Below are positions 17,932 to 27,141 of a stretch of DNA of 64,000 nt, in pieces. The stretch covers positions 248,001-312,000 of the forward strand of contig NZ_PVTH01000004.1 of assembly GCF_003002875.1 (NCBI RefSeq), given 5' to 3'. The first letter of the stretch is position 1, and every line of letters begins with the position of its first letter. Origin of the DNA: Arcticibacter pallidicorallinus. Lineage in GTDB: Bacteria; Bacteroidota; Bacteroidia; Sphingobacteriales; Sphingobacteriaceae. The notes under the pieces are model-generated. The model saw nothing but the letters and a program-made list of their open reading frames with translations, was not told where the DNA came from and did not search any database. A program made the position numbers and the translations under genes.

Positions 17932-19403
17932 TGTTGACTTTTTGTAATCTGTTCTATTAAACTATTGAGATAAACCTCCAGATAGGTATATCCTTCTTCA
18001 CTCATATCGTTCGCTGATTTATTGGGGTGATGCTGCTCGATCCAACCATCCGGAATACCGTCACGGTTACCGTCAGCAACGGCGATTCCCGGATCCAGCG
18101 ATGGCCAGGGCTCCCAGGTTTTTACCTCGGGATCAGGGTTAAGATCCTCCTGTGAATCGATAATGCCCTTAAGTGGATAATTTAAGCTTTTCCAGCTACC
18201 TCCCTGTCCGTTATACTTACTTTTGCCTGTAAAGCGCGCGGTTCCCGTCCTTGTTTCTTCGATAATGCGGCGGTCGATGTCATCCCTGTTTAAGGAACTT
18301 CCTGCATAAGCGAGCACCTTTCTATATGCGGTGCGGGCATCCTGAGTATGTATCGGCGCATGTAAGGGAATTGGATACGCTGATTTTATAGTTATTTTTG
18401 ACTGTTCACCCTCAATCTTGACTCCTTCCCAGTTATCGTTTGAAACCCGCACGTTATGAGGCAACACATTCCCGGAGATGTAGTACCTTCCCCAAACGCC
18501 TTTAATAGAAGGAAATGGTCGGCTTTCTGTTTTGGCGTTTAGTGCTACTATCCTGTCTTTTATCCGTTCCCCGGTGGCCGGCCCTGCCTTGAAATAATTG
18601 TTGACCATATTGACGTGCATCGCTTCGCCACCGTAGGCTCCGTTACCGCTCCAGTTGTAAATCACATTATTTCGCATGTCGGTAGTATCATGTCCGGCAT
18701 ACATCGCGCCAGGTCCCAATCTGGGTGTGCGACTATCGTGATGCGCTAAAAGATTATGATGAAACGAGGCTTGTACTCCTCCCCAGATAGCACCATATCC
18801 ATGGGCTCCTTTTGAATGTCCCGACAAACGAAGGCTTTCTGAGATGATACACCATTGCATGGTGAAGTTTTTATTATCGTAGAAAGACGAACATTCATCC
18901 GTTCCCCAGCTGATCGAACAGTGATCAATGATAATATCCTTGTTTTTACCGCCGCTAAACGCATCGGCGCCATCTGCCTCTGCTTTGGAAATATCCCGGT
19001 CACCCATGCGGACCCTTACAAATCTCACGATAACATTATTGGCTCTTATGGACACCGGAAATCCGGCAAGCGTAATTCCGCCCCCGGGCGCCGATTGCCC
19101 GGCTATCGTCAGGTCACCTTTATCGATTACAAGCCGGCTTTTCAGCCTTATTGTACCTCCTGATTGGAATAGGATCGTTCGCGGGCCGTCCTGATTCAAA
19201 CACCACCTCAGTGAGCCCTCATTCAGGTTCACGTCGCCGTCAAGGTTATCCTCCAGGGTATTGACATAGTATACTTTCCCTCCACGCCCGCCTGTCGTGT
19301 ACATACCGCCGCCTTCAGCTCCGGGAAAGGCCGCTACCTGCGCCATTACCGTTTCAAATGAGCAGAAAACCGCTGCTATAAACAGGAATATTAGTTGTTT
19401 CAT
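17928..19403 (-). CDS. Polysaccharide lyase family 1, pectate-lyase-like
   Basis: This 491-residue protein has a signal peptide (cleavage near VMAQ). The N-terminus AAFPGAEGGGMYTTGGRGG and the beta-helix segments VIVRFVRVRMGD, IIIDHCSISWGTDE and FHHNLLAHHDSRTPRLG are typical of bacteroidetal PL1 lyases. These cleave polygalacturonate by beta-elimination. The DHCSISWGTDE block supplies acidic calcium ligands and the HDSRTPR block the catalytic Arg region (inference by family). A Pro/Asp-rich C-terminal part (DGNRDGIPDGWIEQH) may bind calcium. It starts a two-gene unit with GH95, separated from the upstream lipoprotein gene by a terminator. Confidence 0.9.
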   Translation of the reverse strand: MKQLIFLFIAAVFCSFETVMAQVAAFPGAEGGGMYTTGGRGGKVYYVNTLEDNLDGDVNLNEGSLRWCLNQDGPRTILFQSGGTIRLKSRLVIDKGDLTIAGQSAPGGGITLAGFPVSIRANNVIVRFVRVRMGDRDISKAEADGADAFSGGKNKDIIIDHCSISWGTDECSSFYDNKNFTMQWCIISESLRLSGHSKGAHGYGAIWGGVQASFHHNLLAHHDSRTPRLGPGAMYAGHDTTDMRNNVIYNWSGNGAYGGEAMHVNMVNNYFKAGPATGERIKDRIVALNAKTESRPFPSIKGVWGRYYISGNVLPHNVRVSNDNWEGVKIEGEQSKITIKSAYPIPLHAPIHTQDARTAYRKVLAYAGSSLNRDDIDRRIIEETRTGTARFTGKSKYNGQGGSWKSLNYPLKGIIDSQEDLNPDPEVKTWEPWPSLDPGIAVADGNRDGIPDGWIEQHHPNKSANDMSEEGYTYLEVYLNSLIEQITKSQQ

Positions 19404-19462
19404 GCTCTTGAATTAAAGGGCTATTGATTCGATTCCTCCGAACATTCGTGCTCAGTGGTCAT

Positions 19463-19507
19463 AAAAAAACCTGAAGCCCGCTCCCGTTAGGGAGTTGGCT
19501 TCAGGTT
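19463..19507 (-). terminator. Rho-independent terminator after the DUF5123 lipoprotein gene
   Basis: An 11-bp perfect stem (AACCTGAAGCC at 19468-19478 with GGCTTCAGGTT at 19497-19507) is followed on the minus strand by T7 (A run 19463-19469). It sits 12 bp after the lipoprotein stop, before the PL1 gene. It should end or attenuate the susCD transcript ahead of the enzyme genes. Confidence 0.88.
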
Positions 19508-19518
19508 GACTTCTTGAA

Positions 19519-21669
19519 TTACCTCCAGCGAGGGTCTCCAATTCCTTTCGTATAGATAGGATGGTTGAACACTTCCGGGGTGTTTTTATAACGCAGTCCA
19601 TCGAGATTATAGATATGCGAATCAGGAGCCCAGTTAGCGACTACCTTTTTACCTTTCGGATAAGGATCAACCATCAGGTTTTCCGGAGCAATCGGCGTCG
19701 GGCCGGTTATTACTTTCGTTGCCTCCAAACCGCCTTTATTCAATGCACCTGCGTTGGCTCCGGCGCCTCTGCCGTTATGACTGAACGGCTGGTTAACAAA
19801 TATTTCCGCAGAACTGAAATAGGTTACGGCATTGTTTGCTGATTTTGCTGATGTGGAGTAGTTATCGGCAACGTCGAAACTTACCCCTGGACGATAGGTT
19901 CTGAAGTCCATTCCGCTCTGGAAGAACGCCCGATCGTCACCGGCTGCTTTAACCGAGATGAAGAGGTTTTTCCTGACAATGTATTTGCTGTTAGCGGGAG
20001 GATGCTGATGCTGGATCAGGAAACGTCCATTGGAGACAGAAAACGCATTTAAGAACGTGTTATTTTCGATCGTTACATTCCAGACCACGCTTGGTGCCCA
20101 GGCAAGATTCGCGGTTTCACGGATGAGCTGGTCATACGACACGCCAACAAATGAGTTATTTTTAATGACAACGTTATTGAAAATATTCGTTTTTTCTGAA
20201 ACTGCTGCTCCGGTGATTAAGGGGTATCCGCGTCCGTTAACATCGTACATACCTGCATCATGGAATATACAGTTATCCACTATGATATTTTCAATGACCT
20301 GGCGGTTCGAACCCTGTGTTCTGAACCAGGACCGCACCATACCCTGGAAATTACAATTGCGGGCTTCCAGCTTAGAGCAGGTGAATGGCATAGATGCTGA
20401 ACTCTGATTGATAAAATAGTTTCCGTTTATAGACTTTCCGGGATACAGGGACTGGTTGAAGAAGTTAACCGCCAATGGCAACTCGACACTAAGATCGTCG
20501 AAAATGACATCGCCCACGGTAATACTGCCGATTTCGCCTGCTTGAGCATTACGTCCCAATTGGAAGTTGAAAGCAAGTGAGCCATTATTGAGCTCATTGT
20601 ATCCCAGTCCCATATAAAGAGTGGCTTTTGTACCCGGAGTGTTTGATTTTAAGACCAGGCCTTTAGCTAAGACAACATTATTGCCTAGATAATATTTCTT
20701 GCCGGCTTCCAGCATGAATATCGTACCCTCGGCAAGCGTATTATCGAATAAATAGTTATTTAATATGGTATCAAGCCGCGATGCATTGTTTTGCTGGGCC
20801 CAGGTATTTGCAACGTCTACTTTATGCGGAATAAGAATAGGCTCACCTACCTGTCCTCTCATACGAACCATACTGGTGTTATACAGCCGGTCCCAGTAAC
20901 GAACCACCTTATTATTAAGCCCGTTAACAACATATAAAGCATTGGACACTAAGCCTGTAACGTCGACATAGCCATTTGTCAGATCTGCCTGGCTCAACTT
21001 GATGGTCTGAGAGGGCAAATCGCGGTTTACCGATGCGGGCTGCACCAGTATTTCATCCATAAGGAATTGCCCATTTTCGTGTTGAAAGCTAGGGTTTAGT
21101 GCAGGTGGCGCCGGATTATAGACTTTCAGATCAAAATAGACGCGCATGCTATTTTCGGTTACGCCGGCCACAGACACCACATCCGGAATACCTGTTCGCT
21201 CTAACGTCGTAAATTCTGCACGGTCATCCGGGTGAGCGCCGTCTCCCAGCCCATACCACCTCGAATTATAAGCCTCTCCCAAGGGAGAAAGGGTTTGGAT
21301 CATAAAATTATGCATGGTTGAATATTGCAGATCCTTCTTGGTAATTTTAAGCACTTCAGGCCCTACAATGGTATCCCATAGTATGTCGCCCGGGATATCC
21401 CAGGAGCCAGCCTGGGTCTTCATCTTGATGTGGTAACCCGATGCTCCTTCGATGCCGTTCCAGGTCAGGTATATATCGTTCGAATTAACGACCTGGCTGG
21501 CGAGCGGGTCACCGCTTTTGCCGGTATTCGCCTGTATACGAAATACAGCCATAAAGGATCTGTTTTCTTCTTCGTCAGTGAGTTGAAGATCGGGTTTTTT
21601 GCAACTATCGAGAACAAAGACCAGCAAGCCTGCCAGGAATATGCTCTGTATTAAAATCTTGATTTTCAT
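19519..21669 (-). CDS. PUL-associated surface lipoprotein (DUF4957/DUF5123 type)
   Basis: This 716-residue protein has a lipoprotein signal with lipobox VLDSC near residue 22. It continues with fibronectin-III-like segments (LTWNGIEGASGYHIKMKT, and later VSVAGVTENSMRVYFDLK). The C-terminal half looks like a right-handed beta-helix, with repeats such as VIENIIVDNCIFHD and WNVTIENNTFLNAF. Proteins of this make-up occur directly after susD in pectin loci and are thought to be surface glycan-binding proteins or cryptic lyases; neither role is proven here. It starts 22 bp after the susD stop, so susC, susD and this gene form one operon. Confidence 0.82.
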   Translation of the reverse strand: MKIKILIQSIFLAGLLVFVLDSCKKPDLQLTDEEENRSFMAVFRIQANTGKSGDPLASQVVNSNDIYLTWNGIEGASGYHIKMKTQAGSWDIPGDILWDTIVGPEVLKITKKDLQYSTMHNFMIQTLSPLGEAYNSRWYGLGDGAHPDDRAEFTTLERTGIPDVVSVAGVTENSMRVYFDLKVYNPAPPALNPSFQHENGQFLMDEILVQPASVNRDLPSQTIKLSQADLTNGYVDVTGLVSNALYVVNGLNNKVVRYWDRLYNTSMVRMRGQVGEPILIPHKVDVANTWAQQNNASRLDTILNNYLFDNTLAEGTIFMLEAGKKYYLGNNVVLAKGLVLKSNTPGTKATLYMGLGYNELNNGSLAFNFQLGRNAQAGEIGSITVGDVIFDDLSVELPLAVNFFNQSLYPGKSINGNYFINQSSASMPFTCSKLEARNCNFQGMVRSWFRTQGSNRQVIENIIVDNCIFHDAGMYDVNGRGYPLITGAAVSEKTNIFNNVVIKNNSFVGVSYDQLIRETANLAWAPSVVWNVTIENNTFLNAFSVSNGRFLIQHQHPPANSKYIVRKNLFISVKAAGDDRAFFQSGMDFRTYRPGVSFDVADNYSTSAKSANNAVTYFSSAEIFVNQPFSHNGRGAGANAGALNKGGLEATKVITGPTPIAPENLMVDPYPKGKKVVANWAPDSHIYNLDGLRYKNTPEVFNHPIYTKGIGDPRWR

Positions 21670-21690
21670 ATTGAACTTTCTTTATCGGCA

Positions 21691-23619
21691 CTAGTTATAA
21701 CCATAGTGATTCTTATACGCCCCGTTACTCATTTGAATAGCCTGGTCAGGGAAAGGCAGGATGTAACGCACAGGAGGCAAACTATTAGGGTTTAAGCTTT
21801 CCCAGTTCGCTGAAGGCCCGCCTTTTACATATCCACGAAATGAATAAGCTATTTGATTTTTGGGCATCGAAGTATTGACGTCATACCAATCATAGTATGT
21901 TGCTGTTAGCCATTCTGTACCCGGATTCAACACAGCTTCCCATGGGTTATAGAATTCAATAACCTGCAAGCTTGTATTCGGATAGATATCTCTATCGCCC
22001 GGATTTGCGACACGCTTGTAAAACTTGTTAACAGGCAGATTCTGGTATTTTTCAGCACCTTCTATGAAGTCCCCCCCTGCCATTAAAGCTACAATGAGAT
22101 ACTCTTTAAAACTGTCATACACGACTTTAGAATAGAGGTTCCAGCGAACCAGATCCTTCCAACGCAGGTTTTCACCACCAAATTCCCATTTTCTTTCGTC
22201 TGCTATGGCATTAAAAAATGTCTCTTTACTGGCTGCCGCTGTCTGGATGTAGGCGTTAACCTTCACTGCCTGGTCTGCATCTTTAAATGCCCGTTTGCGC
22301 ACCTGTCTGAAAGCCTCTATGGCCCTTGCTCCGTTTGCCCCGCTAACCCCTTCTTCCACCTCATTGACAGCTTCAGCATACATCAATAAAATATCAGCGT
22401 ACCGCATATAGGGTAAATTGATCCCGGTAGCGCCCGAACTTTGATTTCCTAAAGCCTTCGAAGGATCGGCCCAGAGTTTTGACCATTTGTTGTTGTACAT
22501 GGTATAGTCAACGAGTACTTGCGGTATAGCGTTTGCATCGTAGCTCCACTTACCAACCGTATATTCTTGGCGGAGATCATTACGGTCGAAGGAGTAATGA
22601 TAGAATGCATTCAGCCTCATGCCGGCATTTGAAGCGCCCCACACGTGGGTTGTCAGATCGTTAAAGGAACCAACAGCAGCACCAGTAACGTAACCAATAT
22701 TACCGCTTGAATTTCTTAGAAATGGAATTTCAAAAATCGGATCGTCGTTATTGTTCACGATGTTATTGGTCTGATCGATAAAGACATTCCTGAATGCCTT
22801 GTTGAGTGAATGCTTCCCGGAAGATATAGCCGAATCAGCGTACTGCATAGCAATCCGATAATAGTCTTTGTAGTCGGGCATTCGTTTCATCGCACCCTTT
22901 CCCCCTTCCGGATACAAGGCATAGCCCCCGCGGGTCAAGGCCATCCGCGCAATCATGCCGTAGCAGAACTCCTTGGATGCACGCTCCACTCCATGCGTTA
23001 AATCAGCGGCGTATTTCATTCCCGAAGCCGTCTCCTTCAAGTCATTGATGAGGAAGCTGAGGATCTCGTTTCGGTCTGTGACCGGAATCACAAATCCCGA
23101 TTGCAAGTTCATGCTGGGCTCTGTATTGAAAGGAACATCACCAAACATCACCACCAGATCGTGGTAAAACATCGCCCTTAACACTCTTGCTTCACCGAGC
23201 TGTTGCGTCAGATCCATGTCGCTCGGACTAAAGACCGGACTGCTCTGAATGCCATTGATAAAAATATTGGCACGTTCAATGCCTTCGTATTGCTTGTTCC
23301 AGAACCGTAAGATGGAAGGAGCATGTGGAGCGCCGTCAAAAGCCTTGAAATCTTCTCCGTTAACGTTCGGTAACTCACCGGCGAAAGCGGTGAACTCTAC
23401 ATCATTATTGAGTGCGAACGTACTGAAGTACGCGTTGCCGTAACTATCGTTGCTCATTAACGACGCATAGACGGCGGTTAATACCCTGTTGATCTCATCC
23501 TTGTTCCCAAAGACATAATCCCCCTCGTATTTGGAGTCGGAATTTACTTTCAGGAAATCTTTTTCACAGGAAGTAAGGGTTATTAATATAGTACTGAGAA
23601 TGATGATATATTTCCTCAT
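21691..23619 (-). CDS. SusD/RagB-family nutrient-binding outer membrane lipoprotein
   Basis: This is a 642-residue SusD-like lipoprotein that caps the SusC transporter and binds oligosaccharide at the cell surface. The lipobox is ITLTSC near residue 18. The TPR-type helices include RVLRAMFYHDLVVMFGDVP, and the C-terminal block LPYMRYADILLMYAEAVNE and ERKWEFGGENLRWKDLVRW are hallmarks of the family. I start at the ATG at 23619 (MRKYIIILST) and not at the longer frame from 23640. It lies 36 bp after the susC stop. The substrate is probably a pectin-derived oligosaccharide, judged from PL1 and GH95 next to it. Confidence 0.95.
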   Translation of the reverse strand: MRKYIIILSTILITLTSCEKDFLKVNSDSKYEGDYVFGNKDEINRVLTAVYASLMSNDSYGNAYFSTFALNNDVEFTAFAGELPNVNGEDFKAFDGAPHAPSILRFWNKQYEGIERANIFINGIQSSPVFSPSDMDLTQQLGEARVLRAMFYHDLVVMFGDVPFNTEPSMNLQSGFVIPVTDRNEILSFLINDLKETASGMKYAADLTHGVERASKEFCYGMIARMALTRGGYALYPEGGKGAMKRMPDYKDYYRIAMQYADSAISSGKHSLNKAFRNVFIDQTNNIVNNNDDPIFEIPFLRNSSGNIGYVTGAAVGSFNDLTTHVWGASNAGMRLNAFYHYSFDRNDLRQEYTVGKWSYDANAIPQVLVDYTMYNNKWSKLWADPSKALGNQSSGATGINLPYMRYADILLMYAEAVNEVEEGVSGANGARAIEAFRQVRKRAFKDADQAVKVNAYIQTAAASKETFFNAIADERKWEFGGENLRWKDLVRWNLYSKVVYDSFKEYLIVALMAGGDFIEGAEKYQNLPVNKFYKRVANPGDRDIYPNTSLQVIEFYNPWEAVLNPGTEWLTATYYDWYDVNTSMPKNQIAYSFRGYVKGGPSANWESLNPNSLPPVRYILPFPDQAIQMSNGAYKNHYGYN

Positions 23620-23655
23620 AGCTGTAAATTTTATCTGCACTGCTTGATATTTCGA

Positions 23656-26600
23656 TTATAAAGTAATATTTAAACCAGCCAGGAAATTCCGGCTTCTTGG
23701 GTAGCGATTGTAATCAATACCCGGCGTGAGTCCGGTTTGAACATCAACTTCGGGGTCATAACCAGTGTAATTGGTCCATAAAAACAGGTTGTAACCACTA
23801 ACAAATACCCGCAGACTTCCAACCTTAAGGCGTTTCAAAGCGCTTTGAGGCAGCGTATAACCCACAGTTAGATCTTGTAATCGCAGGAATGAACCGTCTT
23901 CGATAAAATAAGAGTGTGTTACCTTCTTGCTAATGTCTACCGGATTGAAAATAGTTGCATTAGAATTGACGTCCCGATACTGTTGCACATAAAGTGCATT
24001 GCTCAGCATCCTGTCTCCATATACATCATCGGCATAGCGCCAACGATTGCTTGCATTAAATTCCGGAAGAATATTAAAGTAGTTGTTATTGTTATTTTCG
24101 AAGGACGACAAGGTATAGCGCGTCGCGTTATTAACGTCAAATCCATACATCCCGAAGAAGTTCGCGGATATATCGAAATTGCGCCATCCCCCGGCAATGT
24201 TGAACCCGCCGCTGAACTTCGGATTGGTGTTTCCTATGACGACTTTATCTCTTTCATTGACTACATTTTCTTCACCCTCTGCGTCTACAAAATTCTTGAA
24301 TTTGGGCCTGCCTGGTTGTGTACCAAAAAGGGCATCATTATTTACCGTTCCGGGTTTAGCCACGAAGTTGAAACCTTGCTGATCAAACTCGTCGAAACCG
24401 TAAATACCATCGTAAACAAAGCCGTAGATAAGGCCCAGCTGATCACCGACTTTCAGCATATAGTCAGCCTCGGAAGACTTCCATCCGCTGGAAGGAGTCA
24501 TCCAGAGCACATCTTCCCGGCCATTAAGTTTGTCGATACGTGTCTTACCTGCTCCAAAGGTTAAGGTTGCATTCAAATAAGCACGTTCCTTTCTAATGAT
24601 TTGCGTGTTGACAGTCAGGTCAAATCCACGATTGGTCACCTGACCGATATTTTGCATTTGCTGGGTATATCCGGTTGTTGTAGGGATATTGCTCAGGTAG
24701 AGCAAGTCTGTTGTGGTGTTCCAATAGGCTTCAGGAGTTATGGTCACGCGCTCGTTAAACAGTCCGATATCGAAAGCCAGGTTGCGGGTGAGCGTAGTTT
24801 CCCATTTGATATCCGGATTGGGCATCGTTCCGCCACCGGTATTACCATAATATTCATATCCCGTTTCGTTGCTTTCGCCCCAGCCCGGACCACCGGTTCC
24901 GTTGATCCTGTACTGGTACCGCCACATATCATCTTCAATCCGGTTATTTCCTGACTTACCGATGGAGGCACGCACTTTAAGTTCTGAAAACAGCTCCTGA
25001 TCTGCCAGGAACTCTTCCTGAGATAATACCCAGGCACCTGCAATCGCCGGGAAATGTCCCCATTGCTTGCCCGGAGCAAACTTGGTAGATCCGTCAGCGC
25101 GGTAAGTAAGTGAAAGAAGATACTTTCGGTCAAAGTTGTAATTTGCCTGTCCAAAGATGGAAGACAATCTTTCAGGCGAAGTACTAAACGAGGTAGCTTT
25201 CCAGGGTGTTCCTAAAGTCAAATTCCGTACTGCTCTTTCCGGTTCAATCTCTTTCGGAAAATAACGGGAAGTATTTGAGCTTGTAAACTGCGCGGAGCTC
25301 TGAATCTCCTGGCCCAAAAGGAACCTGAAATTGTGCTTGTCTAGTTCTGTCGCATACTCTAAAGTATTTGTCCATCCGTATCTGTTCCGCCTTTGACTCT
25401 CCAATTCAACTATAGGTAAGCGGTTGTTGCTAACGGCGTCTGAGGTCAAATCTCCCCAGAAACGATCTTTATAGTTAAACGCCATATATTGCGAACCCAG
25501 GGTGCGGAAAGTCAGGCCCTTCATGATGTTCCAGTCAACCGAAGCCTGATTGGTAAACTCGTAATTATTTCCTTTCTGGTAGTTCTGATTGATGTCTCCC
25601 TTGGGATTATTATATTCAAACAAGCGTTCCTCGTCGGGGTCAATATCCTCTGCGGGCACATGCGAAAATTCACGGATACCATTTGTAGGCCGGTAACGCA
25701 GCACACCAATAATACCACCGCTTCCTACATTACCAGCGCCGGCACCACTATTCTGTCGGTAAGTAAAGCGCGGATTAATCAGCAATTTCACATTTTTGGA
25801 AAGTTCTGCGCTGAACTTGGTATTAACATTGGTTCGCTTAACGCCCGAGCCGATAAGTACACCCTGCTCATCATGGTGGGTGATGCTGGTATTAAACCTC
25901 AACGTTTGCGATCCACCATTCAGCGTAAGATTATACATATGGCTCAATGGGGATCCGCCTAAAATCTCATCTTGCCAGTCGTTTCCCTCAAACCGTTTAT
26001 ACAGATCAAAGTCGAGCGGATTACCGAAGTTACCGCGAAAGCGCTGACGTCTTGTATTATCGCCTACCGCCGCCTCATATTGAACTTTCACAAATTCATG
26101 AGGTGTCATCAAGTCGATTTTCCTGACAAGGGTTCTGACCTGGGTGTTATGGTTGAAATTCAGACTTAGTTTTCCGGAGCTCGCACGCTTGGTGGTAACA
26201 ACCACTACCCCATTTCCTCCGCGGGCACCAAAAATCGCCGTCATCGAAGCATCTTTAAGAATATCAATGCTCAGAATATCTGTCGGCGGTATATCATTAA
26301 TGTTATCTACCGGAAATCCGTCCACTATAAATAGAGGAGCGTTACTCTGTGTTACCGAAGTACCTCCGCGGATACGAATATTTACTTCTGAACCAGGTGC
26401 GCCGTCAGAAGTGGTCACCTGTACACCTGCTGCTTTACCTTGTAAGGCCTCCGCTGCCGATGACACGGGAACACGTGCGATAGTGGCTCCGGAAACTGTC
26501 GATACAGATCCGGTAAGTTCGCTCCTTTTTATAGGAGAGCCGTAACCAGCAGCAACAACCGTAACTTCATCCAGTGCCTTAGTGTCTTCTGCCAGCGAAA

Positions 26601-26877
26601 CACTCACCGGGCCGTTTCCCTTTACGGAAACTGTCTGATTAACGAAACCCACCATTCTGACTTCCAGCTCGACGGTTCCGGTCTTTGTTGTTCGGAGAAC
26701 GAATTTTCCATTGTTTTCTGTCTTGGTTGCCACAGTGGTTCCCTTAAGGAACACCGAGGCACCTGGCAACACCTCTCCTGTGGTTTTTTCGATTACCGTA
26801 CCGGTAATTTGCCTTTCCTGAGCAAACAAGCTGAGGGAAACCCACAGCAAGATGGGGAGAAGTAGCAGTCTTTTCAT
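23656..26877 (-). CDS. SusC/RagA-family TonB-linked outer membrane transporter
   Basis: This 1073-residue protein begins with a signal peptide (LLLWVSLSLFAQ region), followed by a carboxypeptidase-regulatory-like domain (residues about 22-95, ITGTVIEKTTGEVLPGAS). The plug domain contains EALQGKAAGVQVTTSDG, RIRGGTSVTQSNAPLFIVDG and the block AIFGARGGNGVVVVTT. The rest is a 22-stranded beta barrel with aromatic girdles, ending PRSRNFLAGLNITL. It imports oligosaccharides with TonB energy and the SusD lid. It is the first gene of the susCD operon and is preceded by a 264-bp region with a promoter-like box and a palindrome. Confidence 0.96.
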   Translation of the reverse strand: MKRLLLLPILLWVSLSLFAQERQITGTVIEKTTGEVLPGASVFLKGTTVATKTENNGKFVLRTTKTGTVELEVRMVGFVNQTVSVKGNGPVSVSLAEDTKALDEVTVVAAGYGSPIKRSELTGSVSTVSGATIARVPVSSAAEALQGKAAGVQVTTSDGAPGSEVNIRIRGGTSVTQSNAPLFIVDGFPVDNINDIPPTDILSIDILKDASMTAIFGARGGNGVVVVTTKRASSGKLSLNFNHNTQVRTLVRKIDLMTPHEFVKVQYEAAVGDNTRRQRFRGNFGNPLDFDLYKRFEGNDWQDEILGGSPLSHMYNLTLNGGSQTLRFNTSITHHDEQGVLIGSGVKRTNVNTKFSAELSKNVKLLINPRFTYRQNSGAGAGNVGSGGIIGVLRYRPTNGIREFSHVPAEDIDPDEERLFEYNNPKGDINQNYQKGNNYEFTNQASVDWNIMKGLTFRTLGSQYMAFNYKDRFWGDLTSDAVSNNRLPIVELESQRRNRYGWTNTLEYATELDKHNFRFLLGQEIQSSAQFTSSNTSRYFPKEIEPERAVRNLTLGTPWKATSFSTSPERLSSIFGQANYNFDRKYLLSLTYRADGSTKFAPGKQWGHFPAIAGAWVLSQEEFLADQELFSELKVRASIGKSGNNRIEDDMWRYQYRINGTGGPGWGESNETGYEYYGNTGGGTMPNPDIKWETTLTRNLAFDIGLFNERVTITPEAYWNTTTDLLYLSNIPTTTGYTQQMQNIGQVTNRGFDLTVNTQIIRKERAYLNATLTFGAGKTRIDKLNGREDVLWMTPSSGWKSSEADYMLKVGDQLGLIYGFVYDGIYGFDEFDQQGFNFVAKPGTVNNDALFGTQPGRPKFKNFVDAEGEENVVNERDKVVIGNTNPKFSGGFNIAGGWRNFDISANFFGMYGFDVNNATRYTLSSFENNNNNYFNILPEFNASNRWRYADDVYGDRMLSNALYVQQYRDVNSNATIFNPVDISKKVTHSYFIEDGSFLRLQDLTVGYTLPQSALKRLKVGSLRVFVSGYNLFLWTNYTGYDPEVDVQTGLTPGIDYNRYPRSRNFLAGLNITL

Positions 26878-27020
26878 AATGCACGTAATTAAGATTGTAA
26901 TTTGTGTTAGTTGTTAGTTTGTTCGCCTCTTTTGCCGTTCACTGGTTAGGGACCGGAATGCAGGCATACCTTGCGGGATGCAATTATTGTGGACATATCA
27001 GGTTATAAAGGGTTAAAAGA

Positions 27021-27048
27021 CGTTCGCACGAACGATAGCACAAATGTA
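27021..27048 (-). promoter_or_regulatory. susC promoter candidate: -7 box with palindrome at the start site
   Basis: On the minus strand TACATTTG (27048-27041) fits the Bacteroidota -7 box TAnnTTTG. No TTTG is found 19-21 bp upstream, so activation may be needed. Seven bases downstream lies the palindrome CGTTCG-CA-CGAACG (27021-27034), which would cover the transcription start. It may be an operator or a 5' leader hairpin. The rest of 26878-27141 shows nothing else I can name. Confidence 0.45.
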
Positions 27049-27141
27049 TCTGCCTGTAGAAAATGGGGGTGGAAATATTAATCAAAAAGGAGGAAAATTT
27101 CCGCAAGAGCCTGTTGAACGCTCAAAAAGGGCGAAATAGAT

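Noticed and set aside
23914-24564. A 216-codon plus-strand frame opposite susC
   Set aside because: Antisense shadow of the SusC barrel; Ile/Val-rich without domain.
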